A stretch of DNA of 64,000 nt, from contig NC_007951.1 in the NCBI RefSeq assembly GCF_000013645.1, forward strand, positions 4,650,001-4,714,000, read 5' to 3'. This stretch comes from Paraburkholderia xenovorans LB400. GTDB lineage: Bacteria > Pseudomonadota > Gammaproteobacteria > Burkholderiales > Burkholderiaceae. Position numbers and translations under genes: made by a program. Position 1 is the first letter of the stretch. Each line of letters starts with the position of its first letter. Under the pieces are notes generated by a model. The model was given only the letters and a program-made list of their open reading frames with translations. It did no database searches and was not told the DNA's origin. Shown in pieces: positions 51,195 through 60,522 of this stretch.

Positions 51195-53160
51195 AGCGGA
51201 CCTCGTGCAGTTCGGCCGTGGAACGCGCGGACAATGCGGACAGCAATCCCGGAATGTCGTCGTCGTGCGGCACGAACGGCGAGTTGTCGCGCGGTATGCA
51301 GAAGGTGCTCTTGATCAGGAATTTGCGGGTCGCGACGTACAGGTTCTCCGGCACCTTCTGACCGGTCGACACGTAATGCACCGGCAGCTTGTAGCGGATT
51401 ACCGTATCGAGCACGCCGCCCAGATTGGTGGCTTCGTCGAGCTTGGTCAGAATGCAGCCGGCGAGCGGCTGCTGGTCCGGCGCGCGCTGATAGGCCTGCA
51501 CGACTTCGTTGAGCGTGTCGCCGTGGCTCGTTGCGTTGAGCAGCAACAGGCGCTGCACCGGTTGACCGGCGTGGCACAGCATTGCGATCTGGTCGGAGAC
51601 GAGGCGGTCGCGCTGGCTCATGCCGATCGTGTCGATCAGCACGATGTGCTTGTTGCGCAGTTCGGAGAGCGCGAGTTGCAGATCGGCGCCGTCTTTCACC
51701 GCATGCACCGACACGCCGAGAATCTTGCCGAAGATGCGCAGTTGTTCGTGGCCGCCGATCCGGTAGCTGTCGGTGGTGAGCAGCGCGACCTTGCTGGCGC
51801 CGAAGCGCATCACGCAGCGCGCGGCCAGCTTGGCGGTAGTCGTCGTCTTGCCGACGCCTGTCGGGCCCATCAGCGCGAATACGCCGCCGCGCTCCATCAG
51901 CGCGTCTTCGTCTTCCATCACCGGCAGATTCGATTCGAGTACCGAGCGGACCCAATCCATGCCGCCTTCCATGCTCTCGACGTCGTCGGGCAGGTTGTCG
52001 ACCACCATCTGCACGAGCTGTGCGGAGAAACCGGCGGCGAACAGATGCTTGGTGAGCGCGGCGCGCGCCGGGTTGCGACGCTGGCGCTCGCCCCACAGCA
52101 GGCCGGCGAAGTGTTCTTCCATCATCCCGCGCATCGACGACAGTTCGCTCATCACGGTGTCGTTGACGACCTGCTCCATGCGCGCCTTGATCGCTTCGGC
52201 GACCGAGGCGGGCGTGCGGGCGTCGTCGTTCGAGGACAGCGGCAGTGCGTTTTTCTGCGCGGCGCGGCGTGCGGCGGCTTGCGCGCCTTCGCGCGCCCAG
52301 TCGGGTGTGTCGACGGCTTGCGGCGCGGCGGCCTTGCCGGGCTCGACGGCCGCGCCGAGGCCCTTGGCCATCGCGGCGGCCGGCGTCATCGCGGCGGGGC
52401 GCGCACTGTATGCGCCCTGTTGCTGTTGCTCGGCGGCAATGCGGCGCGCGTGGTCGATCAGCCAGGGGTTCGATTCGGCCATCGTGCGCGGCGTCTGCGC
52501 GTCGGAGGTCGGCGCGAGAGATGCGGCCGGCACGCCCGCGGCTTTGAGCAGATCGGCACGGATGTCTTCGGTGAGACGCGACGCCGCGGCACGGGCACTC
52601 GGCCGATCGAGGCCGGCCGGTTGCGACGGCGCCGCCGCGGCTGCCTTGACCGGCGCGGCGGGAGACGCTTTGGACGTGCCGGGCAGCGCGGCCTTCGGCG
52701 CGCTCGCGCCCGGCTTCATGACGGCGGCCGGTGTGTCGCTCACGTCGTCGTCGGCGTGGCTGGAATTGGCGTTGGAATTGCTGCTGGTATTGAACGCGCC
52801 GTTGCCCTGATTCTCCACACCGGCTTCCGGGCTTGCGCCGAACACCGACGAGAACACATCGGGCATGCCGCTCGCATACGGGTTCGTCTGCATCGGCGTT
52901 GCGGCCGGCAAGGCGCGCGGTGCGGCAAGCGCCGGCTGTCCACCCGTGACATTCATCGACCCAGCCTGCGGTGCGCCGGCGCTTGCGCGCGGGACTTTCG
53001 GCGTGATGGCGGCGAGGTCGCTGTCGGCCAGCGCGACGATCTCGACGCTGCCGTCGTCCATCGTGCGATTGGAGAGCACGACGGCATCCGCGCCCAACGC
53101 TTCGCGCACGAGACGCAGCGCATCACGACTGGTAGCGCCGACAAATTTACGAATGTTCAA
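51187..53160 (-). CDS. flhF: Flagellar placement GTPase FlhF
   Basis: FlhF is an SRP-family GTPase that sets flagellar position at the pole. The 657-residue protein has the basic B-domain start MNIRKFVGATSRDALRLVRE and a long Ala/Pro-rich N region. An N-domain and the G-domain follow, with ALMGPTGVGKTTTTAKLAAR near 425-445 and TDSYRIGGHEQL. It starts at a TTG (53160) with GGGGG six bases upstream. It overlaps flhG by 8 bases. Confidence 0.95.
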   Translation of the reverse strand: MNIRKFVGATSRDALRLVREALGADAVVLSNRTMDDGSVEIVALADSDLAAITPKVPRASAGAPQAGSMNVTGGQPALAAPRALPAATPMQTNPYASGMPDVFSSVFGASPEAGVENQGNGAFNTSSNSNANSSHADDDVSDTPAAVMKPGASAPKAALPGTSKASPAAPVKAAAAAPSQPAGLDRPSARAAASRLTEDIRADLLKAAGVPAASLAPTSDAQTPRTMAESNPWLIDHARRIAAEQQQQGAYSARPAAMTPAAAMAKGLGAAVEPGKAAAPQAVDTPDWAREGAQAAARRAAQKNALPLSSNDDARTPASVAEAIKARMEQVVNDTVMSELSSMRGMMEEHFAGLLWGERQRRNPARAALTKHLFAAGFSAQLVQMVVDNLPDDVESMEGGMDWVRSVLESNLPVMEDEDALMERGGVFALMGPTGVGKTTTTAKLAARCVMRFGASKVALLTTDSYRIGGHEQLRIFGKILGVSVHAVKDGADLQLALSELRNKHIVLIDTIGMSQRDRLVSDQIAMLCHAGQPVQRLLLLNATSHGDTLNEVVQAYQRAPDQQPLAGCILTKLDEATNLGGVLDTVIRYKLPVHYVSTGQKVPENLYVATRKFLIKSTFCIPRDNSPFVPHDDDIPGLLSALSARSTAELHEVRFG

Positions 53161-53493
53161 GCTGGACCCCCGATGAGGTAAACGGACTAACGGACCGGCA
53201 ACATACCGCTTCCCATTGAGATCATTATTGCGAAACCCGTCGAGTCACGATCGATGGATAAAGACCGTTAAAGGTGGGCAATTCGGGCGATGGAAACGTG
53301 TGCGGATTCGCACGCGCGCAGGTTTGAAACACGCTCCGCGGCGGCGTCCAATGGCGCTTTCGCGGACGCAGCCTGTACTGCGCCGTGCGCTTGCGGCATG
53401 AAAAGTCAGGCGCCGAAATGAAAACCGGCGCCCGATGAGCGCCGGCGACAGACAGGGGCCGGAAGTGAAACCGGCCGCCAGGAACCCGGCGCG
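53161..53493. other. Spacer between flhA and flhF
   Basis: 333 bases with no convincing gene. It contains the flhA terminator hairpin (53421-53445), a further GGCCGG...CCGGCC hairpin near 53456-53476, and the flhF leader. Confidence 0.6.
53421..53445 (-). terminator. Hairpin after flhA
   Basis: On the minus strand CCGGCGC (53445-53439) and GCGCCGG (53431-53425) form a 7-bp stem followed by TTTTC. It lies 48 bases past the flhA stop. It could attenuate rather than stop transcription into flhF. Confidence 0.6.
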
Positions 53494-55596
53494 CTAGCCG
53501 TGCGCACCGATCAGATTCACCACCTTGATATTGCGCGTGTCGGGCACTTCCGCGTACGACAGCACCTTCAGCTGCGGCAGGCTGCGGCGCAGGAAACGCG
53601 CGAGCATCGGCCGCAATGCGTGCTGCACCAGCAGCACGGGCGCGAGCCCGAGATTCTGCTGACGCGTCATCGCCTTCTGGGTTTCGTTCAGCAACGTATG
53701 CGCGAGACCCGGTTCGAGACCCGGATTGGAACCGGTCGAAAGCGCCTGCGAGAGCACCCGTTCGAGATTAGAGTCGAGGCCCATCACCTGCATGTCGCCG
53801 GTGCCCGGGAACCACTGCTGCGTGATCGCGCGACCCAGCGCGAGGCGCACGGCGGCGGTGAGGTCGTGCGCGTCGGTGATCTTGGGTGCGTGTTCGGAGA
53901 GCGCTTCGAGAATCGTGCGCATGTCGCGGATCGGCACGCCTTCTTCCAGCAGGTTTTGCAGTACCTTTTGCAGCGTGGTGAGCGGCAACGACTTCGGCAC
54001 CAGATCGTCGACGAGCGAAGGCGTGTCCTTCTGCATCCGCTCGAGCAGTGCCTGCACCTCGCGGCGGCCGAGCAGTTCCGACGCATGCGTGACCACGAGG
54101 TGATTCAGGTGCGTGGCTACCACGGTGCTCGAATCGACCACCGTGTAGCCGTACACCTGCGCCTGTTCACGCAGGTTCGTATCGATCCAGATGGCCGGCA
54201 AGCCGAACGCGGGATCCTGTGTCGGCGTACCGGGCAGCGCGGCGGAAACCTGGCCCGGATTGATCGCCAGCCACTGGCCCGGATACGCTTCGCCGACGCC
54301 CACTTCCACGCCTTTGAGCGCGATACGGTAGCCGTTCGGCCGCAGTTCGAGGTTGTCGCGGATATGAATGACCGGCGGCAGAAAGCCGATTTCCTGCGCG
54401 AACTTCTTGCGAATGCTCTTGATCCGCTTGAGCAGTTCGCCGTCCGAGTTCTTGTCGACGAGCGGAATCAGCCGGTAGCCGACTTCGAGGCCGAGCGTGT
54501 CGATCATCGTCACGTCGTCCCAGCTCGCTTCGGTGTTTTCGACCGGCGCCATCGCGGCCGGCGCGACATCGACCAGCGCCGTGGTGTTCTTGCGATCCTC
54601 GGCGCGCTTTTTCATGGTGCGGCCAAGCTGGATCAGCCCGCCGCCGAGAACCAGAAACGCGAAATGCGGCATGCCCGGAATCAGGCCCATCAGCACGAGA
54701 ATGCAGCCGGTGATTACCAGCACGCGCGGATTCGTGAACAACTGGCCGGTAAGCTGCGTGCCGATGTCTTCGTTGGTCGCGACCCGCGAGACGATCACGC
54801 CGGCCGCCGTCGAAATCACCAGCGAAGGAATCTGCGCAACGAGCCCGTCACCGATGGTCAGCAGCGTGTAGTTCTTGCCCGCGGACGCGAAGTCCATGCC
54901 GTGCTGGACCATCCCGACGATCAGGCCGCCCACGATGTTGATCACCATGATCAGCAGACCGGCGATCGCATCGCCGCGCACGAACTTGCTCGCGCCGTCC
55001 ATCGAGCCGTAGAACTCGGCCTCCTGCGAGACCTCGGAGCGGCGCTTGCGGGCCTGTTCCTCGTTGATGAGGCCGGCGTTCAGATCGGCGTCGATCGCCA
55101 TCTGCTTGCCGGGCATCGCGTCGAGCGTGAAGCGCGCGGACACTTCCGCGATCCGCCCCGCGCCCTTGGTGATCACCATGAAGTTGATCACCATCAGGAT
55201 GATGAAGACGACGATACCGACCGCGAAGTTGCCGCCCACGAGAAAGTGGCCGAACGACTCGATCACCTGCCCCGCCGCATCCGGGCCGGTGTGCCCTTCG
55301 AGCAGCACGACCCGCGTGGACGCCACGTTCAGCGAGAGACGCAGCAAGGTCGAGAACAGCAGCACGCTCGGGAACGCGGCGAAGTCGAGCGGCTTCATCG
55401 TGTACATGCTGACGAGCAGCACCATCACGGACAGCGCGATGTTGAAGGTGAACAGCAGATCCAGCAGGAACGGCGGCAACGGCAGAATCATCATGCCGAG
55501 GATCATGCAGATCAGCACCGGCCCGGCGAGGGCGCGCAAATTGGTGCCGCTCAAGGCATCCGGCCGTCGAGCGAGGAAACCGGCGCGAGCGTTCAT
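53494..55596 (-). CDS. flhA: Flagellar export gate protein FlhA
   Basis: FlhA is the nonameric export gate with a cytoplasmic docking ring. The 700-residue protein has about eight N-terminal membrane helices. The FHIPEP-family block is RIAEVSARFTLDAMPGKQMA followed by IDADLNAGLINEEQARKRRS. The large C-terminal domain starts after 340. Its start overlaps the flhB stop (ATGA), so the two are coupled. Confidence 0.98.
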   Translation of the reverse strand: MNARAGFLARRPDALSGTNLRALAGPVLICMILGMMILPLPPFLLDLLFTFNIALSVMVLLVSMYTMKPLDFAAFPSVLLFSTLLRLSLNVASTRVVLLEGHTGPDAAGQVIESFGHFLVGGNFAVGIVVFIILMVINFMVITKGAGRIAEVSARFTLDAMPGKQMAIDADLNAGLINEEQARKRRSEVSQEAEFYGSMDGASKFVRGDAIAGLLIMVINIVGGLIVGMVQHGMDFASAGKNYTLLTIGDGLVAQIPSLVISTAAGVIVSRVATNEDIGTQLTGQLFTNPRVLVITGCILVLMGLIPGMPHFAFLVLGGGLIQLGRTMKKRAEDRKNTTALVDVAPAAMAPVENTEASWDDVTMIDTLGLEVGYRLIPLVDKNSDGELLKRIKSIRKKFAQEIGFLPPVIHIRDNLELRPNGYRIALKGVEVGVGEAYPGQWLAINPGQVSAALPGTPTQDPAFGLPAIWIDTNLREQAQVYGYTVVDSSTVVATHLNHLVVTHASELLGRREVQALLERMQKDTPSLVDDLVPKSLPLTTLQKVLQNLLEEGVPIRDMRTILEALSEHAPKITDAHDLTAAVRLALGRAITQQWFPGTGDMQVMGLDSNLERVLSQALSTGSNPGLEPGLAHTLLNETQKAMTRQQNLGLAPVLLVQHALRPMLARFLRRSLPQLKVLSYAEVPDTRNIKVVNLIGAHG

Positions 55597-56813
55597 GCGG
55601 AGGCTCCTGAAGCGTCGTTATCGGGGTTCATGGCGGGATTGAGCGTGTCGGCGGCTTCCTGATCGGCTTCGTCGTCCGATATGCCGCCCTTGTCGAGTTC
55701 GGCGGGCACGTCGAGCTCGGTCGGCGCCATCGGCACGGCGCCGCCTTCGGTCTTGAAGCGCCGCAACTGGTACACCCAGGCGAGCACTTCGGCGACCGCG
55801 CCATAGAGCGGGCCCGGAATCTCGCGGTTCAGTTCGACGTTGTGATACAGCGCCCGCGCGAGCGGCGGCGCTTCCAGCAACGGCACGTTGTTTTCGGCGG
55901 CGATCTCGCGAATCCGCGCGGCCACCAGGTTTACGCCCTTGGCGACGACCTTCGGCGCGCGCATCTCGCCGTCGGTGTATTGCAGCGCCACCGCAAAGTG
56001 CGTCGGGTTGGTCACCACCACGTCGGCCTTGGGCACGTTGGTCATCATGCGGCGGCGGGCAATCGCACGCTGCTGCTGACGAATCCGGCCTTTGACATGC
56101 GGATCGCCTTCGCTTTCGCGGTGTTCGCGCTTCACTTCTTCCTTCGACATGCGCAGTTTCTTGTGGAACTGCCACAGTTGATACGGCACATCCAGCGCGG
56201 CGACGACGAACATGCCCGCCACCGTCATGCCGCAGCACACGGCGATCAGATGCACGGTGTTGGCGAGCGCGAGTTGCAGCGGCTGGGTCGCCAGCGCGAG
56301 GATTTCTTCACGGCGATTCCAGATCGCCGTACCGCCGATCACGCCCACCACCAGCGTCTTGACGAGCGACAAGCCGAGCTGGATCGGTCCGTTGATCGAA
56401 AACATCTTGCCGAGGCCGGCGATCGGATTGAGGCGGTCGAACTTCGGTTCGAGGCCTTTTGACGACAACTGCCAGCCGCCCAGCGCCATCGGCGCGAACA
56501 GCGCGGCCGCGCCGGTGAAGGCGAGAATCGGCAGCAGCGCGTAAAGCCCTTCGCGGCTCGCCACGCCCGCGCCGATCAGCATGCGGCGGGTTTCGAAAGC
56601 ACCGGCATGATCGAACGTGAAGGCCGCGCGCAGCATGCCCTGCAAGTGTTCGCCGATGCTGCCCGACATCCCCCACACGCCAAAGAACCCCGCCGCCAGC
56701 AGCGCAAACGTGGACAGCTCCCGCGAACGCACGATCTGCCCTTCCTCGCGCGCCTTCTGCAGGCGCCGGGGCGTGGCTGATTCGGTTTTTTCGAGGTCGC
56801 TTTCCTCTGCCAC
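55593..56813 (-). CDS. flhB: Flagellar export switch protein FlhB
   Basis: FlhB sets export specificity and cleaves itself between Asn and Pro. The 406-residue protein begins VAEESDLEKTESATPRRLQK with GTG at 56813, supported by GGAG seven bases upstream. It has four membrane helices at about 35-210 and the autocleavage motif NPTH near 268, followed by FAVALQYTDGEMRAPKVVAK. Open frame further upstream runs into the hexamer repeat and is not coding. It is first in flhB-flhA. Confidence 0.97.
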   Translation of the reverse strand: MAEESDLEKTESATPRRLQKAREEGQIVRSRELSTFALLAAGFFGVWGMSGSIGEHLQGMLRAAFTFDHAGAFETRRMLIGAGVASREGLYALLPILAFTGAAALFAPMALGGWQLSSKGLEPKFDRLNPIAGLGKMFSINGPIQLGLSLVKTLVVGVIGGTAIWNRREEILALATQPLQLALANTVHLIAVCCGMTVAGMFVVAALDVPYQLWQFHKKLRMSKEEVKREHRESEGDPHVKGRIRQQQRAIARRRMMTNVPKADVVVTNPTHFAVALQYTDGEMRAPKVVAKGVNLVAARIREIAAENNVPLLEAPPLARALYHNVELNREIPGPLYGAVAEVLAWVYQLRRFKTEGGAVPMAPTELDVPAELDKGGISDDEADQEAADTLNPAMNPDNDASGASA

Positions 56814-57185
<372 letters not shown>

Positions 57186-58481
57186 TCAGAAGGCCACGTA
57201 AGGCGCCTGTCCGCCGTTTGCGGTCTGATCGAAGCCGTAGTACACGTGCCGGCCGTAGAAGAACGGCAGGCCGAGGTCAAAGCTGCCGCTGCCGCCGATC
57301 TGTCCGGCGAGATCATTGAACGCATAGTTGCCGCCGTTGCCGAACAGCGTCGCCGCACTCAGGATGCCGATGCTGGCGGTTGTCTGGTTATTGTTCGATC
57401 CGACCAGCGTCACCGACCGGGTTTGCGCGGACGACGGGCAGTAAAAGCCCGCGAAGTTGCTGCCGCACAGCGTGATGGAGTTATCGGTAAAGAAGTAGCC
57501 GTTCGAGCCCGAATCGAGGAACGCCTGCACCGTCGTGCCGTTGAACACGCTGCTGTTCAGATCGCCGAAGGTGTCGGTGGTAAAGATCTGGACCCCGGTG
57601 AGCGCATTGTTCGACTGCGTGCCGATGCCGAACACCAATGTGCCGGTGGCGGACGGCGCGCCGGTATTCGGCACCGGCGGCATCTGCACGATCACGCCGT
57701 TGTTGTCGGCCGGGAAATTGACGACCGGATTGGCCACCTGCTGGGCGAGCGGCACCGGCGTGCGGGTACAGGAGACGCCGCCCGGACACGCGAAGTAGTT
57801 GCTGTAATTCATGGCGGTTGCCGCGTTCGCGCAGGTGCCACCGCAATCCGTGGGCGACGTGCCGATGCCGAGAATGCCGTTGGCGCCGAGATCGCTGACC
57901 GTGTTCTGCGCCGAGCCGCTGCCGCAACCGCGTGTGGGCACCGTGCTGGCGTCCTTGTCGCCGATGATCTGCAGCGGAATCGCCGCCGTCGTTCTTTCAC
58001 TGCCTATCGCGATGGTCGCGGTGCGCACCGTGCCCCACGTGAAGCCGTCCGCGAAAGTCGCGCATTCGGCGAGTTGCGCGCCGCTGCCGCTGACAGTGCT
58101 GACAGGCAACGCACCGAGCACCGAGGCGTTCAAAACCGACCCGACCACGCGCAACCCGAACGAGCCGGTATCGACCTGGATGTTGTCGATCGTCTGGCAA
58201 TTCGAGTTCGAGCCGGGCGCGCAGACGGTCACGCTGACCGTCGGAATGTTGACGACCCCGCCCACGCCCTGGCCGACCGTGATCGGCACAGTATTGGCCG
58301 CGGTCGCGGCGATCGGCTGCTGGGTCGGGCTGGCCGGCAGCGAGCCGCCGTTCAGCGTGGCCGACGAATCGTTGGAACTGCCGCCACCACCGCCGCACGC
58401 AACGAGTGCCGAGAGCAGCGCCACAGCCGCGACGGCCTGCATCCAACCCTTGAGCTTCACAGCAATATGCCTGGTTCGCAT
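57186..58481 (-). CDS. DUF3443 lipoprotein with pepsin-like signatures
   Basis: The 431-residue protein has a lipoprotein signal (LSALVAC, Cys29) and a Gly/Ser linker, so it should be exported and membrane-anchored. It is recognisable as DUF3443. Two aspartic-protease-like motifs are visible, VDTGSFGLRV (Asp104) and FLDSGSNGYF (Asp323). There is also a GILGIGT stretch near 202 and LGLPFFYGRHVYYGFD near the end, in the order found in pepsin-fold enzymes. It has many cysteines. It follows a DUF2844 gene by 15 bases. Function is unknown; protease activity is a hypothesis. Confidence 0.88.
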   Translation of the reverse strand: MRTRHIAVKLKGWMQAVAAVALLSALVACGGGGGSSNDSSATLNGGSLPASPTQQPIAATAANTVPITVGQGVGGVVNIPTVSVTVCAPGSNSNCQTIDNIQVDTGSFGLRVVGSVLNASVLGALPVSTVSGSGAQLAECATFADGFTWGTVRTATIAIGSERTTAAIPLQIIGDKDASTVPTRGCGSGSAQNTVSDLGANGILGIGTSPTDCGGTCANAATAMNYSNYFACPGGVSCTRTPVPLAQQVANPVVNFPADNNGVIVQMPPVPNTGAPSATGTLVFGIGTQSNNALTGVQIFTTDTFGDLNSSVFNGTTVQAFLDSGSNGYFFTDNSITLCGSNFAGFYCPSSAQTRSVTLVGSNNNQTTASIGILSAATLFGNGGNYAFNDLAGQIGGSGSFDLGLPFFYGRHVYYGFDQTANGGQAPYVAF

Positions 58482-58496
58482 GTTTCGCCCTCGCGA

Positions 58497-59042
58497 TTAC
58501 TGGATGTCGGAACCGCTGACGCCGGCGGGCAGCGCCGGGGGCAACCACGCCTGGCCGCTGAACGCGCCCATATGGCCGCCGGAGCGCACCACGAGGCCGC
58601 TCTGATCGACCGCAACGGGGCCACGGCCGCCGCCGCGCGCCGCGCGGGCGGCCTTCACGCCGGCCACGTACTGCGGGAAATAGCTGCCGAGCAGATCGTT
58701 CAGGTCCGGCATTTGCGGGCCGCGCCACGCAATGCCGAACACGGAACCGTCCGCGGCGAGATATTCGCGGACCACGGTGCCGTTGCCGAGCGCCGTCTCG
58801 CGCACGGTATAGGACGAGGAAGCAGAAACGGAGGAAGCCGCGCCGGACGCGGAGCGCATTACGGCCTGCGCCGGGTTGGCGGCGGTGCTACCGGGCTGGA
58901 TGGTACGGGAAGAAACGGCCGCGTCCGAAGGCGGCGTCATGGGGGCGCCGCCCAGTCCCGCACGAGCGGACTGCACGACAATTAACGAGCAGGGCAAAGC
59001 AAGCGCCGTAACGATCCCGGCGCGGCGTACAAGACTCCACAT
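58497..59042 (-). CDS. DUF2844-family secreted protein
   Basis: The 181-residue protein has a signal peptide (RRAGIVTALALPCSLIVVQS, cleavage near SARA) and a DUF2844-like body. The body includes YTVRETALGNGTVVREYLAA then DGSVFGIAWRGPQMPDLNDL. Start ATG 59042 has GGGAGGAG upstream; a longer open frame upstream is not signal-like. It is the first gene of a two-gene unit with the DUF3443 protein. Function is unknown. Confidence 0.85.
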   Translation of the reverse strand: MWSLVRRAGIVTALALPCSLIVVQSARAGLGGAPMTPPSDAAVSSRTIQPGSTAANPAQAVMRSASGAASSVSASSSYTVRETALGNGTVVREYLAADGSVFGIAWRGPQMPDLNDLLGSYFPQYVAGVKAARAARGGGRGPVAVDQSGLVVRSGGHMGAFSGQAWLPPALPAGVSGSDIQ

Positions 59043-59235
59043 GACGAAGCTCCTCCCGAGCTGCCGCTCGGCTCGCAAGCGCGCGAACCGGCTGCATTTA
59101 TGCAGATCATACGGCACTGCGGCGGTCACACTCTGGAAACGTTCCCCATCGTGCCACCGGCCGGAGGCTGCTTCCTCCGGAGCGCCGTGCCGCTGCTTGA
59201 GCTCGTAGTATGCCTGTGGTTTGTGTCGGTAGGCA

Positions 59236-59264
59236 GCAAGCACGCGCGGGGGGCGCGTGCTTGC
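59236..59264. terminator. Perfect hairpin between cheZ and the DUF2844 gene
   Basis: GCAAGCACGCGC (59236-59247) and GCGCGTGCTTGC (59253-59264) form a perfect 12-bp stem with a five-G loop. It lies 76 bases past the cheZ stop. No T-run follows, so termination is likely but unproven. Confidence 0.5.
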
Positions 59265-59339
59265 CAGGCGTACGGCTTACGTCGCGCGCGCGGGCCGGCG
59301 GCCCGCGACGTGCCGTTACGCCGCTGCGCGGCCGGCAGA

Positions 59340-60050
59340 TCAGAAACCGAGGCTTGCCAGCAGATCGTCGACTTGCGACTGGTCCTGCACCACATCCGTC
59401 TTGCCTTCCGGATTGATCTGCGGACCGTTCAGCAGATGTTCGGGGCTGCCGGTCGGCGAGACTTCGGCCGCCAGCGCCGCCGCGTTCGCCGCGAACTGTT
59501 CGCGCCGTTCGAGCGCGATGTTCTCGACCAGCACGCCGAGCAGCTGCTGCTCGATCAGGTACACGACGTCCGTGATCTTCTTGATGACCTGGCCCGTCAG
59601 ATCCTGGAAGTCCTGCGCGAGCATGATCTCCATGAGCTGCGCATTGGTCGCGCCTGCCGCCTCCGGCACGCCGCGCAGAAAGGTTCGCGTGTCGTTCATC
59701 AACGCACGCACTTCCTCGCGCTCGATCGGCGCCGCATACCACTGCTCCCAACGCGCATCGAGTTTGCCCGCGTCGTCCTTCAACTGCTCCTGGAGCGGCT
59801 TGGCGACGTCGATCGCGGACAGCACGCGCTCGGCGGCCTGTTCGGTCATATCCGCGATATATTTCAGACGGTCGCGAGCATCGGGCACGGCTTCCGCCGC
59901 ACGCTCGACATGCTTGTCGAGCCCGAGCTCGCGCATCGAGTCGCGCAGCGTGCGCGTCAGTTGTCCAATGCGGGCGAGGATGCGGTCGGACGCGAAGTCC
60001 CCGCTCTCGTGCACCGCTTCGGCGCCTTGCGCGTTGGTCGGCAGATTCAC
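59340..60050 (-). CDS. cheZ: CheY-P phosphatase CheZ
   Basis: CheZ speeds dephosphorylation of CheY. The 236-residue protein has long helices and the catalytic AQDFQDLTGQVIKKI segment with Asp150 and Gln154. The C-terminal CheY-binding peptide is VDDLLASLGF. It starts at a GTG (60050) overlapping the cheY stop region, with GGGAG five bases upstream; the frame extends further upstream inside cheY. It ends the che series here. Confidence 0.95.
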   Translation of the reverse strand: MNLPTNAQGAEAVHESGDFASDRILARIGQLTRTLRDSMRELGLDKHVERAAEAVPDARDRLKYIADMTEQAAERVLSAIDVAKPLQEQLKDDAGKLDARWEQWYAAPIEREEVRALMNDTRTFLRGVPEAAGATNAQLMEIMLAQDFQDLTGQVIKKITDVVYLIEQQLLGVLVENIALERREQFAANAAALAAEVSPTGSPEHLLNGPQINPEGKTDVVQDQSQVDDLLASLGF

Positions 60051-60051
60051 A

Positions 60052-60447
60052 TCAGCTCCCGGCTTTGGCCATCTTCTCGAGAATCTTGTTGAGCTTCTCG
60101 TCGAGCGTCGCAGCCGTGAACGGCTTGACGACATAACCGCTCGCACCGGCCTGGGCCGCCGCGATGATGTTTTCCTTCTTCGACTCGGCGGTCACCATCA
60201 ACACCGGCAGGTGCGTCAGATTGGCGTCGGCGCGAATTTCCTTGAGCATGGCCAGACCGTCCAGGTTCGGCATGTTCCAGTCGGAAATCACGAAATCGTA
60301 CGTGCCCCCGCGCAGACGCGCGAGACCGGCCTGACCGTCTTCGGCTTCGTCGACATTCGAGTAGCCGAGTTCTTTGAGCAGGTTGCGAACGATCCGGCGC
60401 ATCGTCGGAAAGTCGTCAACAACCAGAATCTTCATTCCCTTATCCAT
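60052..60447 (-). CDS. cheY: Chemotaxis response regulator CheY
   Basis: The 131-residue single-domain receiver has Asp11-Asp12 (VVDDFPTMRR), phospho-acceptor Asp56 (VISDWNMPNLDG), Thr86 (MVTAESKKEN) and Lys108 (YVVKPF). Phospho-CheY binds FliM at the motor to change rotation. It lies between cheB and cheZ. Confidence 0.98.
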   Translation of the reverse strand: MDKGMKILVVDDFPTMRRIVRNLLKELGYSNVDEAEDGQAGLARLRGGTYDFVISDWNMPNLDGLAMLKEIRADANLTHLPVLMVTAESKKENIIAAAQAGASGYVVKPFTAATLDEKLNKILEKMAKAGS

Positions 60448-60522
60448 TTCATTCCCTTTGCTTTATCCACGGTGCGGCGCCCGACCGTCTGAAACCGGCG
60501 CCTCAAATCCTGCTGGCGCGCA

